NCBI GenBank assembly: GCA_963726825.1
Contig: CAVSDT010000002.1
Coordinates: forward strand, 1,364,001-1,428,000
Length of the DNA: 64,000 nucleotides
Direction of reading: 5' to 3'
Source of the DNA: DATLGB01 sp963726825
Lineage (GTDB): Bacteria; Actinomycetota; Thermoleophilia; Solirubrobacterales; Solirubrobacteraceae
The notes under the pieces were generated by a model that was not told the origin of the DNA, ran no database searches, and saw only the letters and a program-made list of their open reading frames with translations. Below, piece by piece: positions 31,468-42,156 of this stretch. Within the stretch, counting starts at the first letter, position 1. Each line of letters starts with the position of its first letter. A program made the translations under genes and the position numbers.

Positions 31468-32804
31468 GCGAGCGCCTCCACCGCGCGGAGCACCTGGGTC
31501 GCGGCGACGGCGGCGTCCTCGAGGGCGACGTCCTCCTGCGGGGAGTGCGAGATCCCGGTCGGGTTGCGCACGAGGACCATCCCGGCGGGGACGTGGGTGG
31601 CGAGCTGGCCCGCGTCGTGGCCGGCGAAGCAGACGACCTCGGGCCCGCCGTCGTCCCCCGCCAGCGCGGCCCGGACGGCCGGGTCGAAGTGGACGGGGCC
31701 CGAGCGCGCCGACACGGTGACGGTGGCGGGGACGCCGAGGTCCGCGGCAGCGGCCTCGACGGCGGCCTGCCACGCGTCGAGCGCGGCGAGGTCGGGTGCC
31801 CGGGCGTCCAGCCACAGCCGCACGTGCCCGGCGATCGCGGTGGGCGCGTTGGGCTCGACGAGGATGCGGGTCGCGGTGCAGCGGACGGGTGCGGCACGTT
31901 CGTGTGGGTGGGCACCCTCGACGTGCCCCACCCCCGCCGCGTCGGCCGCGACGATCAGCGTCGCGGCGGCGAGGAGCGCGTCGGCGCGCTCGTCCGGCGG
32001 GGTCGTGCCGGCGTGGTCGGCCTGGCCGGTCAGCTCGACGATCAGCCGCAGCCGGGCGGCGAGGCTGCTGACGACGCCCGCCGCGCGGCCCGCGCGGTCG
32101 AGCTCACGGCTCTGGTCGATGTGCAGCTCGAGCATCCCCCGGATGTGGGCGACGCCGGGCGGGACGGCCGGCTCGACGACCCCGCCGCCGACGACCCCGT
32201 CGGCGAGGCGGGCCTCGGCGACGAGTGCGGCCAGGGCCTCGGGATCGCCACCCGCGGCGCGCATCGCCTCGGCGAGGGTCACCCCGTCGTCGTCCGTGCG
32301 CGCGAGCGCATCGTCGGTGTCCAGCCGGCCGACGAGCGCCCGGGAGCCGAAGGTCGGCGTGTTGAAGCGCGCGCCCTCCTCGTCCGTGAAGGACACCACG
32401 GCGACGGGGACGGCCGCAACGGCGGCGACGGCGAACCCGGCCGCCACCCCCAGCGGCCCGTCCAGCCGTCCGCCGCGGCGCACGGAGTCCAGGTGCGAGC
32501 CGACGACCCACCACGGGCCGTCCCCGGCGGGCAGCGCCCAGCGGTTGCCCGCAGCGTCCCGGGAGACGCTCAGCCCGACGGACGACGCCTGCGCGACGAA
32601 CCACTCCCCGGAGGCGTCGTCCTCGGCCGTCCACGCGAGCCGGTCGACCGCCCCGTCGGCCCCGACGCCGATCGCGTCGAGGCCGGCGAGCCGCGCCTCG
32701 AGGTCCCCCGCGGAGATCTGCAACGGACCTAAAGGCGCGGATGTGTCGCTCTGACGACCAGAACGCGACTTTAGGTCCGTTACGGGATCGCGCGGAGGCG
32801 TCAC
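31464..32804 (-). CDS. M20-family amidohydrolase (allantoate/N-carbamoyl-amino-acid hydrolase type), probable HutG substitute
   Basis: This is a 446-aa zinc amidohydrolase of the AllC/HyuC/beta-ureidopropionase group. Metal motifs are VVGSHLDSVRRGGRLDG, FTDEEGARFN and a late NPTGISHSPQEDV; the dimerisation lid carries GQADHAGTTPPDERAD. No classical N-formylglutamate deformylase (HutG) is present. Similar genes lie in Streptomyces hut clusters next to hutU, hutI and hutF (from memory), so hydrolysis of N-formylglutamate is a reasonable inference. GTG at 32804 overlaps the hutI stop. However, the first 27 codons run through a 13-bp inverted repeat, and a TTG at 32723 would give 419 aa, nearer the family length. 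Confidence 0.85.
   Translation of the reverse strand: MTPPRDPVTDLKSRSGRQSDTSAPLGPLQISAGDLEARLAGLDAIGVGADGAVDRLAWTAEDDASGEWFVAQASSVGLSVSRDAAGNRWALPAGDGPWWVVGSHLDSVRRGGRLDGPLGVAAGFAVAAVAAVPVAVVSFTDEEGARFNTPTFGSRALVGRLDTDDALARTDDDGVTLAEAMRAAGGDPEALAALVAEARLADGVVGGGVVEPAVPPGVAHIRGMLELHIDQSRELDRAGRAAGVVSSLAARLRLIVELTGQADHAGTTPPDERADALLAAATLIVAADAAGVGHVEGAHPHERAAPVRCTATRILVEPNAPTAIAGHVRLWLDARAPDLAALDAWQAAVEAAAADLGVPATVTVSARSGPVHFDPAVRAALAGDDGGPEVVCFAGHDAGQLATHVPAGMVLVRNPTGISHSPQEDVALEDAAVAATQVLRAVEALA
32722..32781. repeat. 13-bp perfect inverted repeat at the M20 amidohydrolase N-terminus
   Basis: AACGGACCTAAAG (32722-32734) and CTTTAGGTCCGTT (32769-32781) form a perfect 13-bp stem around a 34-nt loop. 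The arms are AT-rich for this genome. The element lies between the hutI stop and the conserved start of the amidohydrolase; it is either translated as 20 extra residues or is an intergenic hairpin if the TTG at 32723 is used. I did not find another copy in the window. Confidence 0.75.
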
Positions 32805-34026
32805 GAGGACAGCCGCCAGGCCTGGTCCGGGCGGACGTGGACGACCTCGCCCGCCACGATCACGAGGGCCACCGGGTTGTGGCCGAGGCGGTAGGGGACG
32901 TGCTCGGCCGGGGCGTCCAGGATCACCACGTCGGCGCGCTTGCCGGGCTCCAGCGAGCCCAGCTCGTCCTGCAGGTCCAGCACGTAGGCGGCGTTGAGCG
33001 TCATCGCCAGCAGCGCCTCCCGCAGCGACCAGCCGTAGCGGCGCACGGCCAGGCCGGCGACCAGGGGGAGCGAGACCACGGGCGAGGTGCCCGGGTTCGC
33101 GTCCGTGCCGAGCACGCAGATCGCGCCCGCGTCGGCGAGCGCGCGGGCGGGCTCGACCGCTTCGTTCCCGAGGAACGCCGCGCCCGGGAGCAGCACCGCG
33201 GCGCACTCCGACGCCGCCAGCGGCGCCACGTCGTCGGGGTGCAGCCGCGCGAGGTGATCGACCGACCGTGCCCCCGCCGCCAGCGCGACCGGCACGGAGC
33301 GGTTCGCGTTGAACTGCTCCACGTGCGCGCGCAGCGCCAGGCCGTGCCGGCGGGCCAGCGCCCCCATCCGCTCCAGGTGCGCGTTGGAGAACGCGACCGA
33401 CTCGACGTAGATGTCGAGCGCCGCGATGCCCGTGAGCTCGGGGACGAGCCCGTCGACGCAGTCCATCCAGCCGTCGGCGTCGAAGCCCTCGGGGACGCTG
33501 TGGGCCAGCAGGGCGGTCGAGACCGTCCGCTGCAGGACCCGCTCGCCGAGCTCGGCCGCCAGGCCCAGCGCGCGCATCTCCCCCGCCGCGGAACCGCCGT
33601 AGCCGGACTTGCACTCGAACGTCGTCGTCCCGTGCGCGAGCATCTCGTCCGCGAGCGCCGCGGCCTGACCGAGCACCTCCTCGTCGGAGGCGGCCGCCAG
33701 CGCCCGCGCCGACGAGCGGATCCCGCCGCCGGAGCGCGCGATCTCCTCGTACGGGACGCCCGTGACCTTCATCTCGTACTCCTCCGCCCGCCAGCCGGCG
33801 AACGGCAGGTGGGTGTGGCAGTCCACGAGACCCGGCAGGACGGCGCAGCCGCGGCAGTCGATCACGAGGTCGGCCCCGCCGTCGGCGTCGAAGCCGTGCA
33901 CGTCCTCGCCGTCGAGCAGCAGCGACCCCGGGTCGAGCGTCAGCTCGTCCGCGCGGTCGGTGCGCAGGTAGGGCAGCCCGTCCGCGGGCGGGCGCAGCAC
34001 CTGGGCCGCCCCGCGCAGCGCGGTCC

Positions 34027-34030
<4 letters not shown>
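32801..34030 (-). CDS. hutI: imidazolonepropionase
   Basis: This 409-aa metal-dependent amidohydrolase opens the imidazolone ring to N-formimino-L-glutamate. The first metal site is PGLVDCHTHLPFAGWRAEEY, the substrate loop FECKSGYG follows, and metal and catalytic residues recur in LRAHVEQFN, SVDHLARLH and LGTDANPGT. The ATG at 34030 overlaps the hutU stop as ATGA; the open frame runs further upstream but is Arg-rich noise. Length is normal. Confidence 0.95.
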
Positions 34031-35654
<1,624 letters not shown>

Positions 35655-35658
<4 letters not shown>

Positions 35659-37161
35659 CCGAGGGTCCCTTCGTCGTCGTCGGTCAAGGTCAGCGCGCCG
35701 GTGCGCAGCGCGTCGGCGAGGGTCGCGAGCTCGCCGGCCAGCGAGCGATCCTCCTCCACGCGCGGCACGATGGCACGCACGCGGGAGATCGCAAGCTCGA
35801 GCGCGTCGGTCGAGCGCAGCGGCCGGTGGAACTCGAGGCCCTGGCAGGCGCAGACGAGCTCCGTCGCCACGACCTGCGCCGCGTTCTCGATCACCGTCCG
35901 CGCCTTCAGCGCCGCGTAGGCGCCCATCGAGTTGAAGTCCTCCTGGCCCGCCGACGTCGGGATCGATCCGGCGCCGGCGGGATGGGAGAGCACCTGGCAC
36001 TCGTTGACCAGCGCGGCGGCGGCGTACTGGGCGATCATCAGCCCGCTCGAGAGCCCCGGGTGCGGGCTCAGGAACGGCGGCAACCCGGCGTAGGACGGCG
36101 ACAGGAGCGCGTACGTGCGGCGCTCGGAGAAGGAGGCCAGCTCGCACATCGCCAGCGCCAGGTGGTCCAGCGGCAGCGACAGCGGCTGGCCGTGGAAGTT
36201 GCCACCCGAGAGGATCTCGTCGTCGTCGACGAACACGAGCGGGTTGTCGGTGACGGTGTCGAGCTCGCGCTCCAGCGCGCCGGCGGCGTAGTCGACCGCG
36301 TCGGAGATCGCGCCGAGCACCTGCGGCGCGCAGCGCAGCGTGTACGGGTCCTGGACCCGGCCGCAGTCGGCGTGGGAGTCGACGATCGGCGAGCCGTCGA
36401 GCAGCGCGCGCAGCCGCGCCGCGATCCGCACCTGCCCCGGCTGCGCCCGCACGGCGTGCAGCCGGGCGTCGAACGGGACCGTCGAGCCCTTGAACGCCTC
36501 GAGGGAGATCGCCGCCGCGACCGTGGCCGCGCGCACGAGCCGCGCGGCCTCCTGCACCGCGATCCCGCCGGCGGACGCCATCAGGTGCGTGCCGTTGATG
36601 AGCGCGAGGCCCTCCTTGGCCGACAGCTGGACGGGCTCGAGGTTCGCGCCCGCCAGCGCCTCGGCCCCGGGCAGCCGCTCGCCGCCGACGAACGCCTCCC
36701 CCTCCCCGATCAGCAGCAGCGCGACGTGCGCGAGCGGCGCGAGGTCCCCGGAGGAGCCGACGGACCCCTTCGCCGGGACGACGGGGAGGACGTCGTGCTC
36801 GAGCAGCGCCAGCAGCAGCTCGACCACCTCCAGCCGGACGCCGGAGAACCCGCGCCGCAGCGACGAGGAGAGCAGCAGCAGCATCCCCCGCACGACCTCG
36901 CGCGGCGAGCGGCGGCCCAGCGCCGACGGCGTGCGAGCGGATCAGGTTGACCTGCAGCTGCGCCGTGTCGGCCTTCGGGATCTGCACGGACGCGAGCTGG
37001 CCGAAGCCGGTCGTGACGCCGTAGACGACCCGGTCTGCGGCGACGCGGGACTCGACGACGGCGCGGGCGGCCGTGATGCGGTCGCGGTCGGCGGCGTCGA
37101 GCGGGAGCGGGGGCGCGCCGTGGGCGACGGCCTCCAGGCGATGCAGGGTCAGGGTCGGAAC
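35655..37161 (-). pseudogene. hutH: histidine ammonia-lyase, frameshifted and lacking a normal start
   Basis: The reading frame for a HutH N-terminus (VPTLTLHRLEAVAHG, then VVYGVTTGFGQLA and NLIRSHAVGAG) runs to about 36915. The rest (SPREVVRGMLLLL, MIO block GSVGSSGDLAPLAH, GNFHGQP, SAGQEDFNSMG) continues in another frame. Removing one base near 36909 restores an alignment of normal length. At the 5-prime end a strong AAGGAGG (37168-37174) sits 6 nt before GTT CCG, where homologues would have GTG CCG, so the start codon also seems lost. A distant in-frame GTG at 37203 exists but has no such signal. The MIO tripeptide Ser-Ser-Gly is a known HAL-type variant. Two lesions suggest decay; sequencing error remains possible. 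Confidence 0.85.
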
Positions 37162-38201
37162 AGGAGTCCTCCTTGGACGTCGGCGGGCGAGGCACAGCCG
37201 CACAGGGCGAGGGCCTCCGCGGTCTCGGTCACGAGCAGGCCCAGCGCCCAGCGGACGCCGGCGGCGCCCTCGAGCGCGAGCGCCCAGGTCACGGGCCGGC
37301 CGACGAGCACGGCGTCAGCCCCCAGTGCGAGCGCCTTGACGACGTCGGTGCCCCGGCGCACCCCGCCGTCGACGAGCACGGTCAGGTCCCCCGCGGCGTC
37401 GGCGATCGCCGGGAGGGCGTCGGCGGACGCGACGGCGGTGTCGAGCTGACGGCCGCCGTGGTTGGAGACGACGATCCCCGCGGCACCGAGCTCGGCGGCG
37501 CGCGCCGCGTCGTCGGGATGCAGGACCCCCTTGAGCAGGACGGGCAGGTCGGTCAGCGCCAGGAAGCGCTCGACGTCACCCCAGCCGAGGTCGGCCTGCA
37601 TCCACGAGGTCACGTCGTGGGGGGTGACCGGACCGGTGTGCGACGGCGGCACGGGGACGTTGGGCAGCTCGACGCCGGGAGCGAGCGAGAAGCCGTGCAG
37701 CGTCTCGCGCTCGCGCCGGCCGTGGACCGGGACGTCGACGGTGACCACCAGGGCGCGGAAGCCCGCGTCCTGCGCGCGCGCGACGATCTCGGCCGTCTGT
37801 CCCCGGTCGCGGTAGGGATAGAGCTGAAACAGCGGGTCCCGCCCGGCCGCGGCGACGTCCTCCAGCCGGTGCGAGGACAACGACGAGAGCACCTGCCCCA
37901 CCCCCGCCCCGGCGGCACCGGCGGCGATCGCGACGTCGCCCTCGTCGTGGGCCATCCGCTGGTAGGCCAGCGGCGCGGTCAGCACGGGTGCGGCCAGCGA
38001 CAGCCCCAGCAGCGACGTCTCCGCCGTCCGCGGCCGGTCCGCGCGCAGCACGTGCGGGACCAGGCGCAGCCGCTCCCACGCGGCCCGGTTGTCGGCCAGC
38101 GTGAGCTCGTCCGCGGCCCCGCCGGCGAAGTACGCGAACGTCGGCGCGGACAGCACGTCGGCGGCCTGCGCCTCCAGCTCGCCGAGGTGGACGGCGTTCA
38201 C
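37149..38201 (-). CDS. FMN-dependent alpha-hydroxy acid oxidase/dehydrogenase
   Basis: This is a 350-aa flavoprotein of the lactate/glycolate/mandelate family. The catalytic His-Arg pair is in VSNHGGRQLD (His248, Arg251), FMN contacts are in LTAPLAYQRMAH, QLYPYRD, VDGGVRRGTD and ADAVLVGRP. It oxidises a 2-hydroxy acid to a 2-oxo acid; the acceptor is not evident. GTG at 38201 overlaps the ABC ATPase stop, and its own end overlaps the hutH start region. In this operon an imidazolyl-lactate to imidazolyl-pyruvate step is an attractive but unproven role. Confidence 0.9.
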   Translation of the reverse strand: MNAVHLGELEAQAADVLSAPTFAYFAGGAADELTLADNRAAWERLRLVPHVLRADRPRTAETSLLGLSLAAPVLTAPLAYQRMAHDEGDVAIAAGAAGAGVGQVLSSLSSHRLEDVAAAGRDPLFQLYPYRDRGQTAEIVARAQDAGFRALVVTVDVPVHGRRERETLHGFSLAPGVELPNVPVPPSHTGPVTPHDVTSWMQADLGWGDVERFLALTDLPVLLKGVLHPDDAARAAELGAAGIVVSNHGGRQLDTAVASADALPAIADAAGDLTVLVDGGVRRGTDVVKALALGADAVLVGRPVTWALALEGAAGVRWALGLLVTETAEALALCGCASPADVQGGLLFRP

Positions 38202-38962
38202 GACCGGTCCATCGCGGCGATCGACTCCTCCCGGATGCTCGAGAGCACCTCGCCGTGGAGGGCGGCGAACTCCGGCGTCGCCAGCACCTCGTAGGAGCGC
38301 GGCCGCGGCAGGTCGATCGCGATCTCGCGCTTGATCCGGCCCGGGCGGTTGGTCATCACCAGCACGCGGTCGGAGAGGAACACGGCCTCCTCGACGTCGT
38401 GGGTGACGAACAGGACGGTCAGCCGGTGCTGCTCCCACACGTTCGTGAGCAGCTCCTGCATCAGCTGCCGGGTCAGCGCGTCCAGCGCCCCGAACGGCTC
38501 GTCCATGAGCAGGATCGACGGCCGGTAGGCCAGCGCCCGCGCGATCGCCACCCGCTGCTTCATCCCGCCCGAGAGCTGGTTGGGGTGCGCGTCGGCGAAG
38601 CCCTCGAGCTGCACGAGGGCGAGCTGCTCGTCGGCGACCGCCCGGCGCTCGGCCTTGCCCAGCTCGTCGCGGAGCGCGAACTCGACGTTCTCGCGCGCGG
38701 TCAGCCAGGGGAACAGCGTGTAGGACTGGAACACGACGCCGCGGTCGCGACCCGGCCCGTCGACCGGCTTGCCGTCCACGAGCACCTCGCCGCCCGTGGC
38801 CTCCTGGAGGCCGGCGAGGATCGCCAGCAGCGTCGACTTACCGCAGCCCGACGTCCCCACGATGGAGACGAACTCGTTCTCGGCCAGCTGCAGCGAGGCG
38901 TCGGCGATCGCCTGGACCCCGCCGGGGAACGTCTTCTCGAGACCGGAGACCTGGACCCTCAT
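38198..38962 (-). CDS. ABC transporter ATP-binding protein (NitT/TauT type)
   Basis: This 254-aa ATPase has Walker A GTSGCGKST (near 36-44), Q-loop FQSYTLFPW, signature LSGGMKQR, Walker B ILLMDEPFGALD and H-loop VTHDVEEA. It groups by motif with SsuB/TauB/NrtD importer ATPases. The ATG at 38962 overlaps the permease stop as ATGA. With the permease and lipoprotein immediately upstream it forms a complete importer within the his/hut operon. Confidence 0.93.
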   Translation of the reverse strand: MRVQVSGLEKTFPGGVQAIADASLQLAENEFVSIVGTSGCGKSTLLAILAGLQEATGGEVLVDGKPVDGPGRDRGVVFQSYTLFPWLTARENVEFALRDELGKAERRAVADEQLALVQLEGFADAHPNQLSGGMKQRVAIARALAYRPSILLMDEPFGALDALTRQLMQELLTNVWEQHRLTVLFVTHDVEEAVFLSDRVLVMTNRPGRIKREIAIDLPRPRSYEVLATPEFAALHGEVLSSIREESIAAMDRS

Positions 38963-39756
38963 CGGCGCGCCTCCGCGTAGGCGAAGAAGCGCCGGCCGAG
39001 CGCCTTCATCACCTGATCGGTGATCAGGCCGAGCAGGCCGAGGACGAGGATGTAGCCGATGATCGTGTCGGTCTGGAAGAAGCGCTGGGCGGTCGTGATC
39101 CGGTAGCCGAGGCCGCTCGTCGCCGCCACGAGCTCGGCCAGCACGAGCCACGTCCACGCCCAGCCGAGCGAGATCCGCATCGAGTCCCAGACGCCCGGCG
39201 CCGCGGCGGGCAGCAGGATCCGGCGCAGGATCGTCCGGTCCTTGAGCCCCAGCGTGCGGCCGATGTCGACGAAGTCCAGCGGGACGCGCTTGGCGTTGTC
39301 CATGATCAGCAGCACCTGCTGGAAGAACGTCCCGATCCAGATGATGAGGAACTTCTGCCCGTCGTCGGTGCCCACCCACAGGATCGTGAGGGGCACGAAG
39401 GCGACGACGGGCATGTAGCGGATGAAGTCGATCAGGGGCTCCAGCGCGGCCTCCCAGAAGCGGTAGGCGCCGAGCAGGATCCCGATCGGGACGGCCATCG
39501 CGGTCGCCAGCAGGAAGCCGACGCCGATGCGGTAGACGGAGATGCCCAGGTCGTCCCACAGGGTCCCGTCCGACGACAGCGTCGCCAGCCGGTCCCAGAC
39601 CTCGTTGGGCGGCGGCAGGAAGAGCGGCTTGACCCACCCTGCCGACGTCGCGACCCACCAGAGCAGGAGCAGCAGGACGAACACGACGGACGCGATGCCG
39701 ACGAACTGCCACCTCCCGATCCTGCCCCCGATGCGGAGCATCTCCGGCCGCCGCAT
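38959..39756 (-). CDS. ABC transporter permease (SsuC/TauC family)
   Basis: This 265-aa integral membrane protein has about six hydrophobic helices. The cytoplasmic coupling region reads DIGRTLGLKDRTILRRILLPAAAPGVW, the EAA loop of binding-protein-dependent permeases. An N-terminal LFLPPPNEVWDRLATL segment is typical for SsuC/TauC/NrtB. It follows the binding protein by 4 nt and overlaps the ATPase by 4 nt. It likely works as a homodimer. Confidence 0.93.
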   Translation of the reverse strand: MRRPEMLRIGGRIGRWQFVGIASVVFVLLLLLWWVATSAGWVKPLFLPPPNEVWDRLATLSSDGTLWDDLGISVYRIGVGFLLATAMAVPIGILLGAYRFWEAALEPLIDFIRYMPVVAFVPLTILWVGTDDGQKFLIIWIGTFFQQVLLIMDNAKRVPLDFVDIGRTLGLKDRTILRRILLPAAAPGVWDSMRISLGWAWTWLVLAELVAATSGLGYRITTAQRFFQTDTIIGYILVLGLLGLITDQVMKALGRRFFAYAEARR

Positions 39757-39760
39757 GGGA

Positions 39761-40798
39761 CTACGGGGTCGCCTCGTCGGCGAACGTCGCGACGACGATG
39801 TCGGCCGGGTCGACGTCCCCCTCGATCAGCCCGGCGTCCGTGGCGGCCTGCTTGACGTCGGCGAGCGTCTTCTGCGCGTACTCGCCGTTGAGCTGGGACT
39901 TGTTCTCGGCGAGGTCGTAGAACTTCACGCCGTCGAACGCCGTCGCGAGCTCCTTCTGCGTCGAGCCGACCGACTTGGCGATGGTCTCCTGCGCGCCGGC
40001 CTTGTCGCCGTTGTAGGCGTCGACGGCCTGGCCCCAGGTCTTCACGAGCGCGGCGATCTGCCCCGGCTTGTTCTTGAGCGTGTCGTCGGTGACGACGAAC
40101 ACGTCGCCCACGATGCCCGGGTTCTCGCCCGCCGTGTAGAGGAGCTTGACCTTCGAGTCGTCCTTGCGGGCGGTCGTGATGTAGGGCTCGTAGGTGACGG
40201 CGGCGTCGACCTTGCCGGCGATGAACGCGGCGCCGGCGTCGGAGGCGGCCAGCGGGACGACCTTGACGTCCTTCTTGCTCATGCCGTTCTGCGCGAGCGC
40301 GTAGGACAGGAGGATGTCGGACGTCGTGCCCTCCTCGAAGGCGACGCGCTTGCCCTTGAGGTCCTTGACCGACGCGATGTCGGGCCCGGCGATGATCGCG
40401 TCCGCGGTGGTGGACTGGTCCTCGAGCAGGACGATCTTGATCGGCAGGCCCGAGGCGGCGAAGCGCAGCGCGGTGTGGGTGGCGATGTTCGTGCCGTCGA
40501 GCTTGCCGGAGGCGAACGCCGCGTTGATCAGGTCGTCGGTGTTGAAGTTCGTGATCTTCACGTCGAGGCCGTTGTCGGCGAACAGGCCCTTGTCCTCGGC
40601 GACGCGCCACGGCCCGTAGCCGATCCAGGGCTCGATCCCCATCCGGAACGTGCCGGGCTCGGGCTTCGCCGGGGCGTTCGCCGCGGCCTCCTTCGCGTCC
40701 GAGGTGCTGCTCGAGCTGTCCGAGCCGCAGCCGGCGACGGCGACGGCGAGGCAGGTCAGCAGCAGGGCGGCCAGCCACCGTGTCGTGGGCCTGGTCAT
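39761..40798 (-). CDS. ABC transporter substrate-binding lipoprotein (NMT1/THI5-like)
   Basis: This 345-aa lipoprotein has a basic n-region, a hydrophobic helix and a lipobox ending VAVAGC (lipidated Cys24), then a Ser-rich linker. The mature part matches the NitT/TauT binding family (GIEPWIGYGPWRVAEDKGLF, a DLKGKRVAFEEGT block and VDAAVTYEP). This family binds nitrate, sulfonates, aromatic acids and pyrimidine thiamine precursors. From context a histidine-related compound is expected. The ATG overlaps the hisD-like stop as ATGA, tying transport to the enzymes. Confidence 0.93.
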   Translation of the reverse strand: MTRPTTRWLAALLLTCLAVAVAGCGSDSSSSTSDAKEAAANAPAKPEPGTFRMGIEPWIGYGPWRVAEDKGLFADNGLDVKITNFNTDDLINAAFASGKLDGTNIATHTALRFAASGLPIKIVLLEDQSTTADAIIAGPDIASVKDLKGKRVAFEEGTTSDILLSYALAQNGMSKKDVKVVPLAASDAGAAFIAGKVDAAVTYEPYITTARKDDSKVKLLYTAGENPGIVGDVFVVTDDTLKNKPGQIAALVKTWGQAVDAYNGDKAGAQETIAKSVGSTQKELATAFDGVKFYDLAENKSQLNGEYAQKTLADVKQAATDAGLIEGDVDPADIVVATFADEATP

Positions 40799-42156
40799 GG
40801 GGTGTCTCCTGTTCGGGGGGTCGGGAGCCGGCGCCGGACGGCGGCGGCGTGAGCGGGGAAGCCTTCGTGATCGGCGAGCGCGAGGATGCCGGGTGCCATG
40901 GTGGCGAGCGCGGCCTCGGTGGCGTGCGCGATCGACGCCTTCTTGAGGAACGTCTCGGCCGTCACGCCGCCGGTGACGCGGGCGTAGCCGCCGGTCGGCA
41001 GGGCGGCGGGGACGCCGAGGGCGAAGTTCGCCGCGGCGACCGGCGTGTCCTGGCCGAGCAGGATCTCGCCGGCGTGCTCGATCAGGGCGAGGACGGCCTC
41101 GTCGTCGGCCGTCGCGATCTGCATGTGCTCGGGCGCGTACTCGTTGGTGACCTCCGCCGCCTCGGCCATGTCGGCGACGAGGATCGCGCCGCCGCGCTCT
41201 CCCAGCGATCCGCGGGCGTACTCGGCGCGCGTGGGCGGCAGGTCGGCGAGCTGGGCGGCGAGCTCGGGTTGCAGCGCCTCGACGAGGCGGCGGCTGTCGG
41301 TGACCAGGATCGACGCGGAGTCGGGGCCGTGCTCGGCCTCGTTGAGCAGGTCGGCTGCGAGGCGCGGGACGTCAGCGGTCTCGTCGGCGATGATCAGGCT
41401 CTCGGACGGGCCGAGCAGCATCTGGGTGTGGGTGCCGTGGGCCTGGCAGAGGATCTGCGCGGCCTGGACGGGCGGGCTGCCGGGGCCGAGGACCTTGCGC
41501 ATGCGCGGGAACGTCTCCGTCCCGAGGGCGAGGGCGGCGACGCCGGCCGGGCCGTTGGAGCGGTAGACCTCGGTGAGGCCGAGCTCGTGGGCGACCGCGA
41601 GGACGGCGGGGTCGACCGCGCCCGCGATCGGGCCCCGCCCACCCACCGGCGGGGTGACGACCGCGACGTGCGGCACGCCTGCGACGAGGGCGGGGACGCC
41701 CAGCTGCATCAGCACGGAGGGGAACGAGCCCTTGCCGGCGGGGACGAACAGGCCGGCGGAGGCGACCGGGGTGCTCTTCTCCCCGACCGTCAGGCCGGGC
41801 GCGATCTCCGTGCGCCATGCCCGCTCGGCGGTGAGCGCGACGTTGAAGGCGCGCAGGTTGACGATGCCCGCGCGGATGCCGGCCAGGACGTCGGGGTCGA
41901 GGGCGGCGTGGGCCGCCTCGAGCTCGGCGGGGTCGATGCGCAGCTGGCTTGCGTCGTCCAGGGCGACCTTGTCGAAGCGCTCGAGGGCGCGCAGCACCGC
42001 GGCGTCGCCGTTGGCGCGCACGTCCTCGACGAGCTCGCCGATGGCGGCCATCAGCGCGGGGTCGAAGATCGCGCTGATCCCGCGCTCGGAGAGCTGGGCG
42101 CGGGCGGCGGCGTCCATCTGCGTCCAGGTCTGCACCCGCAGCACGGGCTCAGACAT
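40795..42156 (-). CDS. histidinol dehydrogenase-family protein with altered zinc-site residues
   Basis: This 453-aa HisD-superfamily protein keeps the catalytic Glu-His pair (NEYAPEHMQ, Glu343-His344), the AEHGPDS block with His276 and a C-terminal His436 (EGFPAHAA). By eye-alignment with E. coli HisD, the zinc ligand Gln259 is Glu273, the ligand Asp360 is Asn377 (AAANFALG), and His367 is Ala384. HisD normally oxidises histidinol twice to histidine with NAD. The superfamily also includes sulfopropanediol dehydrogenase HpsN, so another alcohol substrate is possible. Context (HisB/HisC-like genes upstream, importer and hut downstream) argues for a catabolic paralogue. Start ATG at 42156 overlaps the SDR end by 8 nt. 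Confidence 0.82.
   Translation of the reverse strand: MSEPVLRVQTWTQMDAAARAQLSERGISAIFDPALMAAIGELVEDVRANGDAAVLRALERFDKVALDDASQLRIDPAELEAAHAALDPDVLAGIRAGIVNLRAFNVALTAERAWRTEIAPGLTVGEKSTPVASAGLFVPAGKGSFPSVLMQLGVPALVAGVPHVAVVTPPVGGRGPIAGAVDPAVLAVAHELGLTEVYRSNGPAGVAALALGTETFPRMRKVLGPGSPPVQAAQILCQAHGTHTQMLLGPSESLIIADETADVPRLAADLLNEAEHGPDSASILVTDSRRLVEALQPELAAQLADLPPTRAEYARGSLGERGGAILVADMAEAAEVTNEYAPEHMQIATADDEAVLALIEHAGEILLGQDTPVAAANFALGVPAALPTGGYARVTGGVTAETFLKKASIAHATEAALATMAPGILALADHEGFPAHAAAVRRRLPTPRTGDTP

Noticed and set aside
28700..31915. 1071-codon minus-strand frame opposite the HAL-like gene
   Set aside because: Composition is Arg/Pro-rich with no motifs; it is the antisense shadow of the HAL-like gene plus out-of-frame hutF.
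36880..36930. Programmed ribosomal frameshift in hutH
   Set aside because: No slippery heptamer or downstream pseudoknot is visible, and the start codon is also abnormal; mutation or sequence error is simpler.
40795..42156. Confident call of the HisD homologue as sulfopropanediol dehydrogenase HpsN
   Set aside because: It keeps the HisD-like NEYAPEH block, and no sulfonate lyase or DHPS genes are nearby; the context is imidazole metabolism.
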